DNA of 37,228 nucleotides from Rhodoferax sp. (GCA_030685025.1 JAUXWC010000132.1:1-37228), one strand, 5' to 3'; positions 24,741 through 32,136 are shown, counted from the first letter of the stretch. Made by a program: numbers and translations. Notes: a model not told the origin generated them from the letters alone.

Positions 24741-25991
24741 ATGGAAGCCGTCAGTTTCACGCCGGGCGAGTCGCAAACCAACCCCGACTTCTTGTCGGCC
24801 ATTGTTCGGGCCGGCGAGATCTACACCATCGTCGCCTCGCAAGACATCGTGGATGTGCGCGGCCTCAAGCTCTGGGCCAAGGGCCTGCCGGTGTCCACGG
24901 TGCTGCAGCAGCGCCTGCTGGAGCGCAAACTGCGTTACCCGCTGGAGGCCTGCCTGATGGCCGAGGACGGCGTCACGCCGTTTTTTCTGATGGAGCAGTT
25001 GCAGTCCTTCCTGGAGCGCGATCACAGCATGGCGCAAGCGCTGCGCCCCAGTGCCGCGCTGCTGGAAAAACACCTCAAGCAAATCCCGCTGCACTCGGTC
25101 GCCCAATTGCTGCTCACCACCGCACTGGCCACTCGGCCCGGCGGCATTGCCCACGCCGTGCGTGCCATGGCCATGGCCGGTGGCATGGCCCACGCCCAAA
25201 GCTCGCCGGTGGACATGCGCCTGGCCATGCTGGGCGGCTTGCTGCACGACATTGGCGAGGCCTACATCCAGCCCCAGTACCTGGACGACGAACAACCCCT
25301 GGACCTGCTGGGCCACCAACACATGATGGCGCACCCCCGCATTGCCCAGTTGTTGCTGCGCGCCACCACCGACTACCCCACCACCCTGTGCCGCGCCATC
25401 GGCGAACATCACGAGCGGCTCAATGGCTCGGGCTACCCGGCCCGTCTGGTGGGCGACGCCATTTCACCGCTGGGCCTGATCCTGGCCGCCACCGAAACCA
25501 CCATGGGCCTCTTCAACGCGCCCAGCGCGCCGCTGACCCGCGCCAGCTTCGCGCTGCGCGTGGTGCCGGACGAGTTTCCGTCACGCTACAGCAGCGTGGT
25601 GTTCAACATGGCCCGCGCCGCCAACGAGCAGGTGCCCGCCAACGTGCCCCCGCCGGCCGACGCCCTGCAGCAGATCAACGCCACGTTGCAGCAGGCCCAG
25701 CAAACCGCGCAATCGTTGCTGACCGCAGCGGGCAGCGTAGAGCGCCGCGCCATCGTGAACCTGGCGCTGAACCGCATCGACCGCCTGCGCATGGCCTGGA
25801 ACTCGCTGGGCGTGTGGGGCCTGCAAGCCGACCAGCTCACCGCGCAAGACCGGTTCGAGATGGCGCTGGCCGGCGACGAGTTGCGACGGCGCCTGTACGA
25901 GCTTCAGCGCGAATGCATGCTGTTGGCCGAGAAACTGGTTGAGGCAGAAAAGACGCAGATAGCGCCCATTTGGGCTGATTTGAAGGTCTAG
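24741..25991 (+). CDS. HD-GYP-like/HDOD-related regulatory protein
   Basis: This 416-residue cytoplasmic protein has a variable N-terminal region (1-125) and an HD-type domain (about 130-260) with LLHDIGEAYI (His169, Asp170), a further His in GHQHMMAHP and EHHERLNGSGYPARL (His223, His224, GYP 231-233). These follow the HD-GYP c-di-GMP phosphodiesterase order, but the canonical HDIGK reads HDIGE and DGSGYP reads NGSGYP, so hydrolytic activity is uncertain. The C-terminal part is helical with a coiled-coil end. The ATG at 24741 follows GGAG at 9 nt; the longer frame from 24555 is possible. It ends 19 nt before glnS. Confidence 0.78.
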   Translation: MEAVSFTPGESQTNPDFLSAIVRAGEIYTIVASQDIVDVRGLKLWAKGLPVSTVLQQRLLERKLRYPLEACLMAEDGVTPFFLMEQLQSFLERDHSMAQALRPSAALLEKHLKQIPLHSVAQLLLTTALATRPGGIAHAVRAMAMAGGMAHAQSSPVDMRLAMLGGLLHDIGEAYIQPQYLDDEQPLDLLGHQHMMAHPRIAQLLLRATTDYPTTLCRAIGEHHERLNGSGYPARLVGDAISPLGLILAATETTMGLFNAPSAPLTRASFALRVVPDEFPSRYSSVVFNMARAANEQVPANVPPPADALQQINATLQQAQQTAQSLLTAAGSVERRAIVNLALNRIDRLRMAWNSLGVWGLQADQLTAQDRFEMALAGDELRRRLYELQRECMLLAEKLVEAEKTQIAPIWADLKV

Positions 25992-25997
25992 CACCCC

Positions 25998-26003
25998 TAA
26001 AAT
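25998..26003 (+). promoter_or_regulatory. Likely -10 box for glnS
   Basis: TAAAAT lies 7 nt before the glnS ATG and no Shine-Dalgarno intervenes, so transcription would begin at or next to the start codon. A weak -35 candidate (CTGATT) lies 17 nt upstream. A leaderless or near-leaderless glnS transcript is my inference. Confidence 0.4.
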
Positions 26004-26010
26004 CAGTCGG

Positions 26011-27885
26011 ATGAGCATCCCGACGCCGACCCACCCCACCCTTGACGCCAAGCCCACCGCCGCTGACACCAACACGGGCGCGGGCAAACCCAGCAACTTC
26101 CTGCGCCAGATCATCGAGGCCGACCTGGCCAACGGCACCTATGCCCAGCGCCAATGGGGCGGCAGCCCCGGCGACGCGGCGCACCACGCCAAGGGCCAGC
26201 CAGACTCGGCCAAGATCCGCACGCGTTTTCCGCCCGAGCCCAATGGCTACCTGCACGTGGGCCACGCCAAGAGCATTTGCCTGAACTTTGGCCTGGCGCG
26301 CGACTACGGCGGCGTGTGCCACCTGCGCTTTGACGACACCAACCCCGAAAAAGAGGACGTGGAATACGTCAACTCGATCCGCGACACCATCAAGTGGCTG
26401 GGCTTCGACTGGAACGGCAGCGCAGACGCCGAGCCCTACCACGCCAGCGACTACTTCGACTTCATGTACCGCGCCGCCGAGTATCTGATCGAAGCCGGCC
26501 ACGCCTATGTGGACGAACAAACCGTGGCGCAAATCCGCGAGAACCGCGGCGACTTCGGCAAGCCCGGTGTAGACAGCCCCTACCGAGGCCGCACGCCGGC
26601 GCAACACCTGGCGCGCTTTCGCGAGATGCGCGACGGCCTGCACGAAGACGGCGCCATGGTGCTGCGCGCCAAGATCGACATGGCCAGCCCCAACATCAAC
26701 CTGCGCGACCCGGCCATCTACCGCATCCGCCGCGCCACCCACCACAACACCGGCGACAAATGGTGCATCTACCCGATGTACACCTATGCCCACCCGATTG
26801 AAGACGCGCTGGAGCAGATCACCCACAGCATCTGCACGCTGGAGTTTGAAGACCAACGGCCGTTCTACGACTGGCTGCTGGAGCGCCTGATCGAAGGCAA
26901 CTTGCTGGCCGCCCCCCCGCCCCGGCAATACGAGTTTGCGCGGCTCAACCTGACCTATGTGATCACCAGCAAACGCAAACTGGCACAACTGGTGTACGAC
27001 CACAAGGTGCAAGGCTGGGACGACCCGCGCATGCCAACCATAGTGGGCCTGCGCCGGCGTGGCTACACGCCTGAGAGCCTGCAACTGTTTGCCGAACGCA
27101 TTGGCGTCACCAAGAGCGACAGTTGGATTGACTACAGCACCCTGGAAGGCTGCCTGCGCGAAGACCTGGAGCTCAAAGCCCATCGCGGCTTTGCCGTGCT
27201 GAACCCGGTGAAGCTGGTGTTGACCAATTGGGATGACGTGATGGGCGCGGGGCACCTGGAGCCTTGCACCCAGCCTGCGTTGCCCAACCCGCCGGCGGGA
27301 GTTGAGCCACCGCCACGGCGCCACTTCAGCATCGGCAAGGAGGTGTGGATTGACCGCGAAGATTTTGAGGAAGTGCCACCCAAGGGTTACAAGCGCCTGG
27401 TCCCTCCAAGCGTTGACGCTAGCGGCAAGGCGGTGCCAGGAAGCAAGGTGCGCCTGAAAGGCGGCTACGTGATTGAGTGCACCGGCTGCAGCAAGGATGC
27501 GAATGGCGCCATCACCGAAGTGCTGGCCACCGTGGTGCCCGACACCAAGAGCGGCACCCCGGGCAGCGAAACCATCAAGGTAAAAGCCGCCATCACCTGG
27601 GTGGGCGCGGCCAACGGTAGACAAGCCGAAGTGCGCATGTACGACCGGCTGTTTGTGGACGCCCAGCCGGATGCGGGCGCCAAGGACTTTATCGAGAGCC
27701 TGAACCCGAACAGCCTGAAGGTGATCACTGCGATTGTTGAGCCGTCATTGGCCAACGCGAAGGCGGGTCAACAGTTTCAGTTTGAACGGCACGGGTACTT
27801 TGTGGCGGATCGGGTGGATCACGTACAAGGCAGCAAGCCGGTGTTCAATTTGGCGGTGGGATTGAAGGATAGTTGGGGGAAGTAA
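26011..27885 (+). CDS. glnS: Glutaminyl-tRNA synthetase
   Basis: This cytoplasmic enzyme charges tRNA-Gln with glutamine using ATP. It carries the class I HIGH motif (PEPNGYLHVGHAKSI, His82-His85), RFDDTNPEKED, and a KMSKS-type loop (VITSKRKL, about 316-323). These are followed by the two beta-barrels of the anticodon-binding region, ending FNLAVGLKDSWGK. At 624 aa it exceeds the roughly 555 aa of E. coli GlnS because of an N-terminal extension (about 27 residues) and an insert in the anticodon domain (PDTKSGTPGS-type region). The last ~600 nt use visibly fewer GC-ending codons than the rest. A diverged partial copy of its 3' end lies at 28338-28505. Confidence 0.97.
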   Translation: MSIPTPTHPTLDAKPTAADTNTGAGKPSNFLRQIIEADLANGTYAQRQWGGSPGDAAHHAKGQPDSAKIRTRFPPEPNGYLHVGHAKSICLNFGLARDYGGVCHLRFDDTNPEKEDVEYVNSIRDTIKWLGFDWNGSADAEPYHASDYFDFMYRAAEYLIEAGHAYVDEQTVAQIRENRGDFGKPGVDSPYRGRTPAQHLARFREMRDGLHEDGAMVLRAKIDMASPNINLRDPAIYRIRRATHHNTGDKWCIYPMYTYAHPIEDALEQITHSICTLEFEDQRPFYDWLLERLIEGNLLAAPPPRQYEFARLNLTYVITSKRKLAQLVYDHKVQGWDDPRMPTIVGLRRRGYTPESLQLFAERIGVTKSDSWIDYSTLEGCLREDLELKAHRGFAVLNPVKLVLTNWDDVMGAGHLEPCTQPALPNPPAGVEPPPRRHFSIGKEVWIDREDFEEVPPKGYKRLVPPSVDASGKAVPGSKVRLKGGYVIECTGCSKDANGAITEVLATVVPDTKSGTPGSETIKVKAAITWVGAANGRQAEVRMYDRLFVDAQPDAGAKDFIESLNPNSLKVITAIVEPSLANAKAGQQFQFERHGYFVADRVDHVQGSKPVFNLAVGLKDSWGK

Positions 27886-27889
27886 CACC

Positions 27890-28123
27890 ATGGAAACCAC
27901 CGACTACTTTCGCAACGATGTCATGGTCAAACGGCCGTACATCAAGGCAGAGTGGTTGGAACTGGCGTTGATCAACCCGGTGCGGCGCGAAGTTCAGGCT
28001 GATGATGGCCGCATCCGGCATTGGGTATGGATTGACGAGCTAAGCCGCTATCTGCGGGTGGTCACCCTCGCAGACGGCACAACCGTGCACAATGCCTTTC
28101 CAGACCGGAGGTTTTCACCATGA
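27890..28123 (+). CDS. Small DUF4258-like protein, partner of the DUF2283 protein
   Basis: The 77-residue protein has RPYIKAEWLELALINPVRRE, RIRHWVWIDELSRYLRVVTL and HNAFPDRRF, resembling the short toxin-like partners (DUF4258 and relatives) often encoded before DUF2283 proteins. It starts 4 nt after glnS and overlaps the next gene by ATGA. Such pairs are described as toxin-antitoxin-like, but no activity is established for this one. The exact Pfam assignment is not certain to me. Confidence 0.68.
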   Translation: METTDYFRNDVMVKRPYIKAEWLELALINPVRREVQADDGRIRHWVWIDELSRYLRVVTLADGTTVHNAFPDRRFSP

Positions 28124-28335
28124 AGATTTCATACGACAAGGCCACAGACTCGCTTTACATCCATTTGGCAGACCGGGCATCGGTTGAGTCCGATGAGGTG
28201 AAAGACGGCGTTGTGCTCGACTTCGATGCCAACGGCGCATTGGTGGGCATCGATGTGCAGCACGCCAGTGAACGGGCGGACCTCAACAACTTGTCATTGT
28301 CCAAATTGCCGTTTGGCGAATTGCTGGCGGCGTGA
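28120..28335 (+). CDS. DUF2283 family protein (antitoxin-like partner)
   Basis: The 71-residue protein starts MKISYDKATDSLYIHLAD and contains GVVLDFDANGALVGIDVQHASE, the defining DUF2283 pattern, with a short helical tail. It overlaps the upstream 77-residue gene by ATGA. DUF2283 members are common second genes of small toxin-antitoxin-like pairs, where they probably neutralise the upstream product. The gene ends abruptly at the junction with the duplicated glnS fragment. Confidence 0.85.
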   Translation: MKISYDKATDSLYIHLADRASVESDEVKDGVVLDFDANGALVGIDVQHASERADLNNLSLSKLPFGELLAA

Positions 28336-28337
28336 AC

Positions 28338-28505
28338 GCTGAAGTGCGCATGTACGACAGCCTGTTCCTGGACGCGCGGCCGGATGCGCGTGGCAAGGAT
28401 TTCATTGAGAGTTTGAACCCGAACAGCCTGAAGGTGGTGACCGCGATTGCTGAGCCGACACCGGGAAATGCCGTGCCGCAAAGCTCGAAGACCACCTCAC
28501 AGTGA
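28338..28505 (+). pseudogene. Diverged duplicate fragment of the glnS 3' end
   Basis: The frame from 28338 encodes AEVRMYDSLFLDARPDARGK and then DFIESLNPNSLKVVTAIAEP. Over 40 codons it aligns without gaps to 27625-27744 of the intact glnS (33 of 40 residues identical by my count). Soon after it loses similarity and stops at 28505, about 40 residues before the GlnS end. It lacks a start and most of the gene, so it is a remnant. It directly follows the DUF4258-like/DUF2283 pair. Confidence 0.88.
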
Positions 28506-28518
28506 CGGAACCCGCAAC

Positions 28519-28689
28519 ATGGCACAAACTGCAAAAACTCAGCCAAGTCGGCTGACACCCTCCCCTAAAGCGCTGCAGAAAGCTTTGGCGCAGTCGGCCA
28601 AACAAGCGCAACGCCTCGCCGATGCCTTTGGTGTGGTGGTGCCGGTGATCAAACCAAAAACGGACAGCGGTTCCCGCGCGGCCGGTTGA
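28519..28689 (+). CDS. Small basic hypothetical protein (56 aa)
   Basis: I do not recognise this protein. It starts MAQTAKTQPSRLTPSPKALQ and has an amphipathic helix-like region (ALQKALAQSAKQAQRLADAFGV) and a Lys-rich tail ending DSGSRAAG. Its regular helix and basic ends suggest a genuine small protein, perhaps a DNA-associated or antitoxin-like one. It lies between the glnS remnant and the convergent NYN gene. No strong ribosome-binding site is seen. Confidence 0.45.
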   Translation: MAQTAKTQPSRLTPSPKALQKALAQSAKQAQRLADAFGVVVPVIKPKTDSGSRAAG

Positions 28690-28700
28690 TTGTCTGCCTC

Positions 28701-29477
28701 CTACCCAGACTTTGACGGCGCAGCCGCCTTGCACCGTACGTACAAGTGCACATTGGTTGACCCATCACCCATGGGGACTTCCTTGATCTCCAGATAGTCC
28801 TGTTTGCGCATCAACTTGCCCAGTTGCGAGAAGCCGTAATTTCGCGGATCGAACGAAGGGTTGTTCTTGTTCATCTGACTTCCGACAGGTCCCAGCGGAG
28901 CCCACCCATCATCACGAGCGACGGCGTCGAGCGCCGTCAATATCATAGGACGCAGTTCTGGCAATTCTGAAACCTGCACCGGCGGATTGACGTCGACCGC
29001 TGTTGGCGTGGCCTCTGCCTTGGCCGCCACCGGCTTGGCTCGCAGGATCTCCGTGTAGATGAACTTGTCGCACGCAGCCACAAATGGCTCGGGCGTCTTG
29101 CGCTCGCCGAAGCCATACACCACCAGCCCCGCCTCGCGGATGCGGGTGGCCAGACGGGTGAAGTCGCTGTCGCTGGAGACCAGACAAAAACCGTCCACGC
29201 GGCCAGTGTGCAGCACGTCCATGGCGTCGATGATCAGTGCAGAGTCGGTGGCGTTCTTGCCGCTGGTGTAGCTGAACTGCTGTATGGGCTGGATGGCCAT
29301 GGTGTGCAGCACGTCTTTCCAGCTCCGCAGGTTCTGCGTGGTCCAGTCGCCATAGGCGCGCTTGATTGTGGCGGTGCCGTAGCGCGACACTTCGGCCAGC
29401 AGCTCCTGGATAACGGATGCCTGCGCGTTGTCGGCGTCGATCAGGACGGCGAGCTTCTGGTTGGTGTTGGTTGCCAT
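28701..29477 (-). CDS. NYN-domain protein with C-terminal OST-HTH/LOTUS-like domain
   Basis: This 258-residue protein has an N-terminal NYN (PIN-like) nuclease fold with LAVLIDADNAQ (Asp13/Asp15 region), TDSALIIDAMDVLHTG and FCLVSSDSDFTRLATRIREAG, the acidic set that binds metal in RNA-cleaving NYN proteins. A linker (about 150-180) leads to a C-terminal winged-helix-like domain (YGFSQLGKLMRKQDYLEIKEV), as in LOTUS/OST-HTH proteins that bind RNA. The ATG at 29477 follows GGGAGG at 5 nt. It is a probable ribonuclease. It sits inside a toxin-antitoxin-rich island and is divergent from an addiction-module gene pair; I cannot tell whether it acts in defence or RNA metabolism. Confidence 0.86.
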   Translation of the reverse strand: MATNTNQKLAVLIDADNAQASVIQELLAEVSRYGTATIKRAYGDWTTQNLRSWKDVLHTMAIQPIQQFSYTSGKNATDSALIIDAMDVLHTGRVDGFCLVSSDSDFTRLATRIREAGLVVYGFGERKTPEPFVAACDKFIYTEILRAKPVAAKAEATPTAVDVNPPVQVSELPELRPMILTALDAVARDDGWAPLGPVGSQMNKNNPSFDPRNYGFSQLGKLMRKQDYLEIKEVPMGDGSTNVHLYVRCKAAAPSKSG

Positions 29478-29525
29478 GGAGACCTCCCTTGTTTTCGCCA
29501 TGGTACAGGGTGAGCATCACGGCGC

Positions 29526-29531
29526 TATAGT
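29526..29531 (+). promoter_or_regulatory. Possible -10 box for the addiction-module pair
   Basis: TATAGT lies 36 nt before the antitoxin ATG; a weak -35 is possible at about 29503. GGAG precedes the ATG at 6 nt. Confidence 0.35.
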
Positions 29532-29567
29532 GGTGCCCTGTTCATTCACCAGCCCAATGGAGCCGCC

Positions 29568-29801
29568 ATGACCACAACCGCCGAAGCCCTAAGCGCCCAA
29601 GCCGTCAAGTTGCCGCCCGAGGAGCGCATGGAGGTCGTTGAGCGCATTCTGGACAGCCTGGACGAGCCCGATGCTGTGCTGGACGCGCTCTGGGCCAAGG
29701 AAGCGGATGACCGGTTGGCCGCCTATCGGCGTGGTGAGGTGAAGGCAGTGGCCTTGTCTGAGGTGATTGCAAAGTACCGAGTCAACGCCAAACCCGCATG
29801 A
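29568..29801 (+). CDS. Addiction-module antitoxin (PF09720-type)
   Basis: The 77-residue protein has LSAQAVKLPPEERMEVVERILDSLDEP and LDALWAKEADDRLAAYRRGEVKAV, the pattern of short unstable antitoxins (addiction module component family) that partner with RelE/ParE toxins. It overlaps the downstream toxin gene by ATGA. The product should bind and block the toxin and may repress its own promoter. A GGAG ribosome site lies 6 nt upstream. Confidence 0.9.
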   Translation: MTTTAEALSAQAVKLPPEERMEVVERILDSLDEPDAVLDALWAKEADDRLAAYRRGEVKAVALSEVIAKYRVNAKPA

Positions 29802-30094
29802 ACGTTCGCTTGCTGGAGCCGGCGCAGGCCGAGCTTGACGAGGCTATTGCCTGGTATGAAGAGCAGGCACCGGGGCTTGGTGACGCGTTTCTGATCGAAA
29901 CGCTCAAGGCCATCAAACTGATTGATCAATTTCCGGCGGCGTGGCATCCACTCACACCCCAAATCCGCCGTTGCCGGCTCAAGCGCTTCCCGTACAGCGT
30001 GGTCTACACACAAGACGGAACCGATGTGCTGGTGCTGGCAATTGCCCACCAACACCGCAAGCCCAGCTATTGGAGAGCCAGGCTGAGTCAATAG
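29798..30094 (+). CDS. RelE/ParE-family toxin
   Basis: This 98-residue protein has the RelE/ParE order: RLLEPAQAELDEAIAWYEEQAPGLGDAF, QFPAAWHPL and RRCRLKRFPYSVVYTQDGTDVLVLAIAHQHRKPSYW. ParE members poison DNA gyrase while RelE members cleave mRNA; these sequence features (WYEEQ, F-Y-V-Y-T) fit the ParE side of the superfamily. It overlaps the antitoxin gene by 4 nt. The full family length suggests an intact toxin. The downstream sequence begins the first copy of the shared MNT leader. Confidence 0.9.
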   Translation: MNVRLLEPAQAELDEAIAWYEEQAPGLGDAFLIETLKAIKLIDQFPAAWHPLTPQIRRCRLKRFPYSVVYTQDGTDVLVLAIAHQHRKPSYWRARLSQ

Positions 30095-30102
30095 ATGCTT
30101 TC

Positions 30103-30192
30103 GCTACTCTTTTGATAGCTGCTAGCGCTTATTCCACGATGGCTGCAGGCCTATTTGACGCACACCCCTCCCGCGCCGTTAAACTTCACCAA
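30103..30192 (+). promoter_or_regulatory. Shared MNT leader, copy A (hairpin plus promoter-like segment)
   Basis: A GCTAC-7 nt-ATAGC hairpin (30103-30119, last pair mismatched) is followed by a segment conserved with copies B and C, containing TTGACG (30155-30160), an 18-nt spacer and TTAAAC (30179-30184), ending 8 nt before the ATG at 30193. No Shine-Dalgarno is visible. Confidence 0.7.
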
Positions 30193-30483
30193 ATGCGACC
30201 CTCCGAAGCCCTCTCCCTGCACCGCACGCAAATCCGCGAGATCGCGTTGCGCCACCGCGTGAGTGGCGTGCGGGTGTTTGGCTCCGCTCTGCACGGCGAT
30301 GACACGGCCGAGAGCGATCTGGATTTGCTGGTGGAGCCCACCGCGCAAACCACGCTGATGGACATTGGCGCCATCCGGTTTGAGTTGAAGCAGCTTCTGG
30401 GCATGGATGTGGATGTGCTCACCCCCAACAGCCTGCCCGCCAGCTTTCGCGATCAGGTGCTGCGCGAGGCCTTGGCCGTATGA
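30193..30483 (+). CDS. MNT nucleotidyltransferase antitoxin (MntA-like), pair 1
   Basis: The 96-residue minimal nucleotidyltransferase has the pol-beta signature GSALHGDDTAESDLD (Gly30-Ser31, Asp42, Asp44) and a third acidic strand (MDVDVL, Asp72/Asp74). In characterised MntA-HepT pairs this enzyme AMPylates the HEPN toxin at the Tyr of RX4HXY and silences it; I infer the same here. It overlaps the HEPN gene by ATGA at 30480. The start at 30193 follows the shared leader; the longer frame to 29941 overlaps the ParE gene and is rejected. Confidence 0.92.
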   Translation: MRPSEALSLHRTQIREIALRHRVSGVRVFGSALHGDDTAESDLDLLVEPTAQTTLMDIGAIRFELKQLLGMDVDVLTPNSLPASFRDQVLREALAV

Positions 30484-30833
30484 GCCGGACGCACCCGCTG
30501 CGGGTGGCGGATTACCTTCAGCACATCCTGGAAGCCATTGGCAACATTCAGGAATACACCGCAGATATGAACTTGGCCGGATTCATGGCAGACCGCAAGA
30601 CCTGTGATGCCGTCATCCGCAACCTGGAAGTCATAGGCGAAGCCTGCAACAACATTGCCAAGAACCACCCCGACTTTGCCGCGCAACACGCTGCCGTGCC
30701 TTGGGGTTTTGCCTACGAAATGCGCAATGCATTGGCGCACGGCTATTTCACGGTGGACCTAGCCATCGTGTGGCAAACCATCCAGAACGATTTGCCGTTG
30801 CTCCGCAAGCAGGTGTCTGAGCTTCAACTCTAG
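30480..30833 (+). CDS. HEPN (HepT-like, DUF86) ribonuclease toxin, pair 1
   Basis: The 117-residue HEPN protein carries the intact catalytic motif RNALAHGY (Arg82, His87, Tyr89; RX4HXY) after the helical RNLEVIGEACNNIAKN block that defines DUF86. HepT proteins of this type cleave tRNA or mRNA and are controlled by AMPylation of the motif Tyr by the partner MNT enzyme. The length is typical. It overlaps its MNT gene by 4 nt and is followed, after 3 nt, by leader copy B. Confidence 0.93.
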   Translation: MSRTHPLRVADYLQHILEAIGNIQEYTADMNLAGFMADRKTCDAVIRNLEVIGEACNNIAKNHPDFAAQHAAVPWGFAYEMRNALAHGYFTVDLAIVWQTIQNDLPLLRKQVSELQL

Positions 30834-30836
30834 ATT

Positions 30837-30926
30837 GCTACGTTTTTAGTAGCTGCCTGCGCATATTCCACGAGGGCTGGAGACACATTTGACACACAAT
30901 ACCTCTGCGCCGTTAAACTTCACCCC
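30837..30926 (+). promoter_or_regulatory. Shared MNT leader, copy B
   Basis: Hairpin GCTAC-GTTTTTA-GTAGC (30837-30853) is followed by the conserved segment with a consensus TTGACA (30889-30894), an 18-nt spacer and TTAAAC (30913-30918), ending 8 nt before the ATG at 30927. This copy has the best -35. No Shine-Dalgarno is present. Confidence 0.75.
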
Positions 30927-31274
30927 ATGCCCTCCCTAGCCCCTCAATCCCCCGCAGTTCTGAGCGCCGCCCGCGACTTCGCGCGCCGGGTCGCTTTGGC
31001 CTGGCCGCTGCAAGGTGCCATGCTGTTTGGCAGCCAGGCACGTGGCAGCGCCCATGTGGGCAGTGACACCGATGTGGCCGTGCTGTTGTTCGGCACGCCC
31101 GGTGATTTTGTGGCCACCAAGTTGGCGCTGGACGATGTGGCCTATGACGTACTACTGGACTCTGGCATCCGTATCCAGCCCCTGCCCATTTGGGAAGGTG
31201 AGTGGGCGCACCCCGAGCGGCACAGCAACCCGCGCTTGCTGGAAAACATTGCCCGCGAGGGCTTGGTGCTGTGA
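30927..31274 (+). CDS. MNT nucleotidyltransferase, pair 2
   Basis: The 115-residue protein has GSQARGSAHVGSDTD (Gly35-Ser36, Asp47, Asp49), then VAYDVLLDSGIRIQPLPIWEGEW, the pattern of nucleotidyltransferases that pair with PF05168-type HEPN proteins rather than DUF86. The GTGA overlap at 31271 joins it to the HEPN gene. It is expected to be the antitoxin, but its partner is truncated, so the pair may be decaying. It starts after leader copy B. Confidence 0.9.
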   Translation: MPSLAPQSPAVLSAARDFARRVALAWPLQGAMLFGSQARGSAHVGSDTDVAVLLFGTPGDFVATKLALDDVAYDVLLDSGIRIQPLPIWEGEWAHPERHSNPRLLENIAREGLVL

Positions 31275-31528
31275 CACCGCAAGAGTTGATGGCGAAGGCC
31301 CACCGAGCGCTGGCTTCCGCCAAACTGCTGCTCGATAGTGGCAATGTGGATGGCGCCTGCAACCGTGCCTACTACGCCATGTTTGACGCAGCCAGAGCCG
31401 CGCTTCTGTCCATCCATGCGCCGGTGCCCACAGAAGTGGCGCGCACGCACAGCGGCCTGATTGCCGCGTTCAGCCTGCATCTGGTCAAGCCGGGCCTGTC
31501 ACGCCGCAGCACACACCAAGTTGCTTAG
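31271..31528 (+). pseudogene. Truncated HEPN-domain partner, pair 2
   Basis: The GTG-started frame encodes 85 residues: MAKAHRALASAKLLLDSGNV, CNRAYYAMFDAARAAL and RTHSGLIAAFSLHLVKPG are typical of PF05168 HEPN proteins of about 125-135 aa. After KPGL the family sequence is lost, ending in SRRSTHQVA and a stop. Roughly the last 40 residues are missing, replaced by the 18-bp tandem repeat. I infer a 3' deletion; the protein is probably inactive, though a short functional form cannot be excluded. Confidence 0.72.
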
Positions 31529-31540
31529 CCGGTTGATTGC

Positions 31541-31582
31541 CTGCTGCCAAGCAGCTTGCTGCTGCCAAGCAGCTTGCTGCTG
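31541..31582. repeat. 18-bp direct repeat, 2.3 copies
   Basis: CTGCTGCCAAGCAGCTTG occurs at 31541-31558 and again at 31559-31576, with CTGCTG beginning a third copy. It contains a CAAGC-A-GCTTG inverted core. It marks the junction where the HEPN gene is truncated. Confidence 0.9.
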
Positions 31583-31596
31583 CGCCACATCCCCTC

Positions 31597-32136
31597 ATGC
31601 AAGCCCAAACCATCCTCCATTTCTGGTTCGAAGAGCTGACCGCCAAGCAGCACTTCGTCAAAGACGCGGCGCTGGACGCGACCATCCGCACCCGGTTCGG
31701 ATCAACGCTGGAAGCAGCGGCGCAGTGCGAGCTGTTCGCATGGCGCGCCACGCCCCAGGGCCGGCTGGCGGAAATCGTGGTGCTGGACCAGTTCTCGCGC
31801 AACGTCTACCGCGACACGCCGCGCGCCTTTGCGCAGGACGCGCTGGCGCTGGTGCTGGCGCAAGAGTTGGTGGCCAGCGGGCAAGACCGCAGCTTGTCCG
31901 TGGCGCAGCGCGTGTTTGCCTACATGCCCTATATGCACAGCGAGTCCGCGCTGGTGCATGCGCAAGCCGTGGCCCTGTTTTCGCAGCCGGGCATGGACGA
32001 CAACCTGAACTTTGAGCTGCGCCACAAAGCCATCATCGACCGCTTTGGCCGCTACCCCCACCGCAACGCGCTTTTGGGGCGCACCTCCAGTGCGCAAGAG
32101 CTGGCTTTTTTGAAAGAGCCGGGGTCTTCGTTCTAG
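31597..32136 (+). CDS. DUF924 family protein
   Basis: The 179-residue protein has ILHFWFEELTAKQHF, LAEIVVLDQFSRNVYRDTPRAFAQD, VFAYMPYMHSESALVHAQ and RHKAIIDRFGRYPHRNALLGR, all hallmarks of the DUF924 family, a predicted TPR-like helical protein. Its function is not established. The ATG at 31597 is the family-like start; an upstream in-frame ATG at 31537 is in the repeat tract and is rejected. It is the one ordinary gene inside the tandem MNT/HEPN array. Confidence 0.88.
   Translation: MQAQTILHFWFEELTAKQHFVKDAALDATIRTRFGSTLEAAAQCELFAWRATPQGRLAEIVVLDQFSRNVYRDTPRAFAQDALALVLAQELVASGQDRSLSVAQRVFAYMPYMHSESALVHAQAVALFSQPGMDDNLNFELRHKAIIDRFGRYPHRNALLGRTSSAQELAFLKEPGSSF

Noticed and set aside
29941-30192. 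N-terminal extension of the first MNT protein
   Set aside because: It overlaps the ParE gene and the shared leader; the MNT fold begins at 30193, as in the other two copies.
31461-32015. 184-aa frame overlapping the DUF924 gene
   Set aside because: Out of frame with DUF924, Arg/Ala/Gly-rich, no domain; DUF924 in the other frame is convincing.
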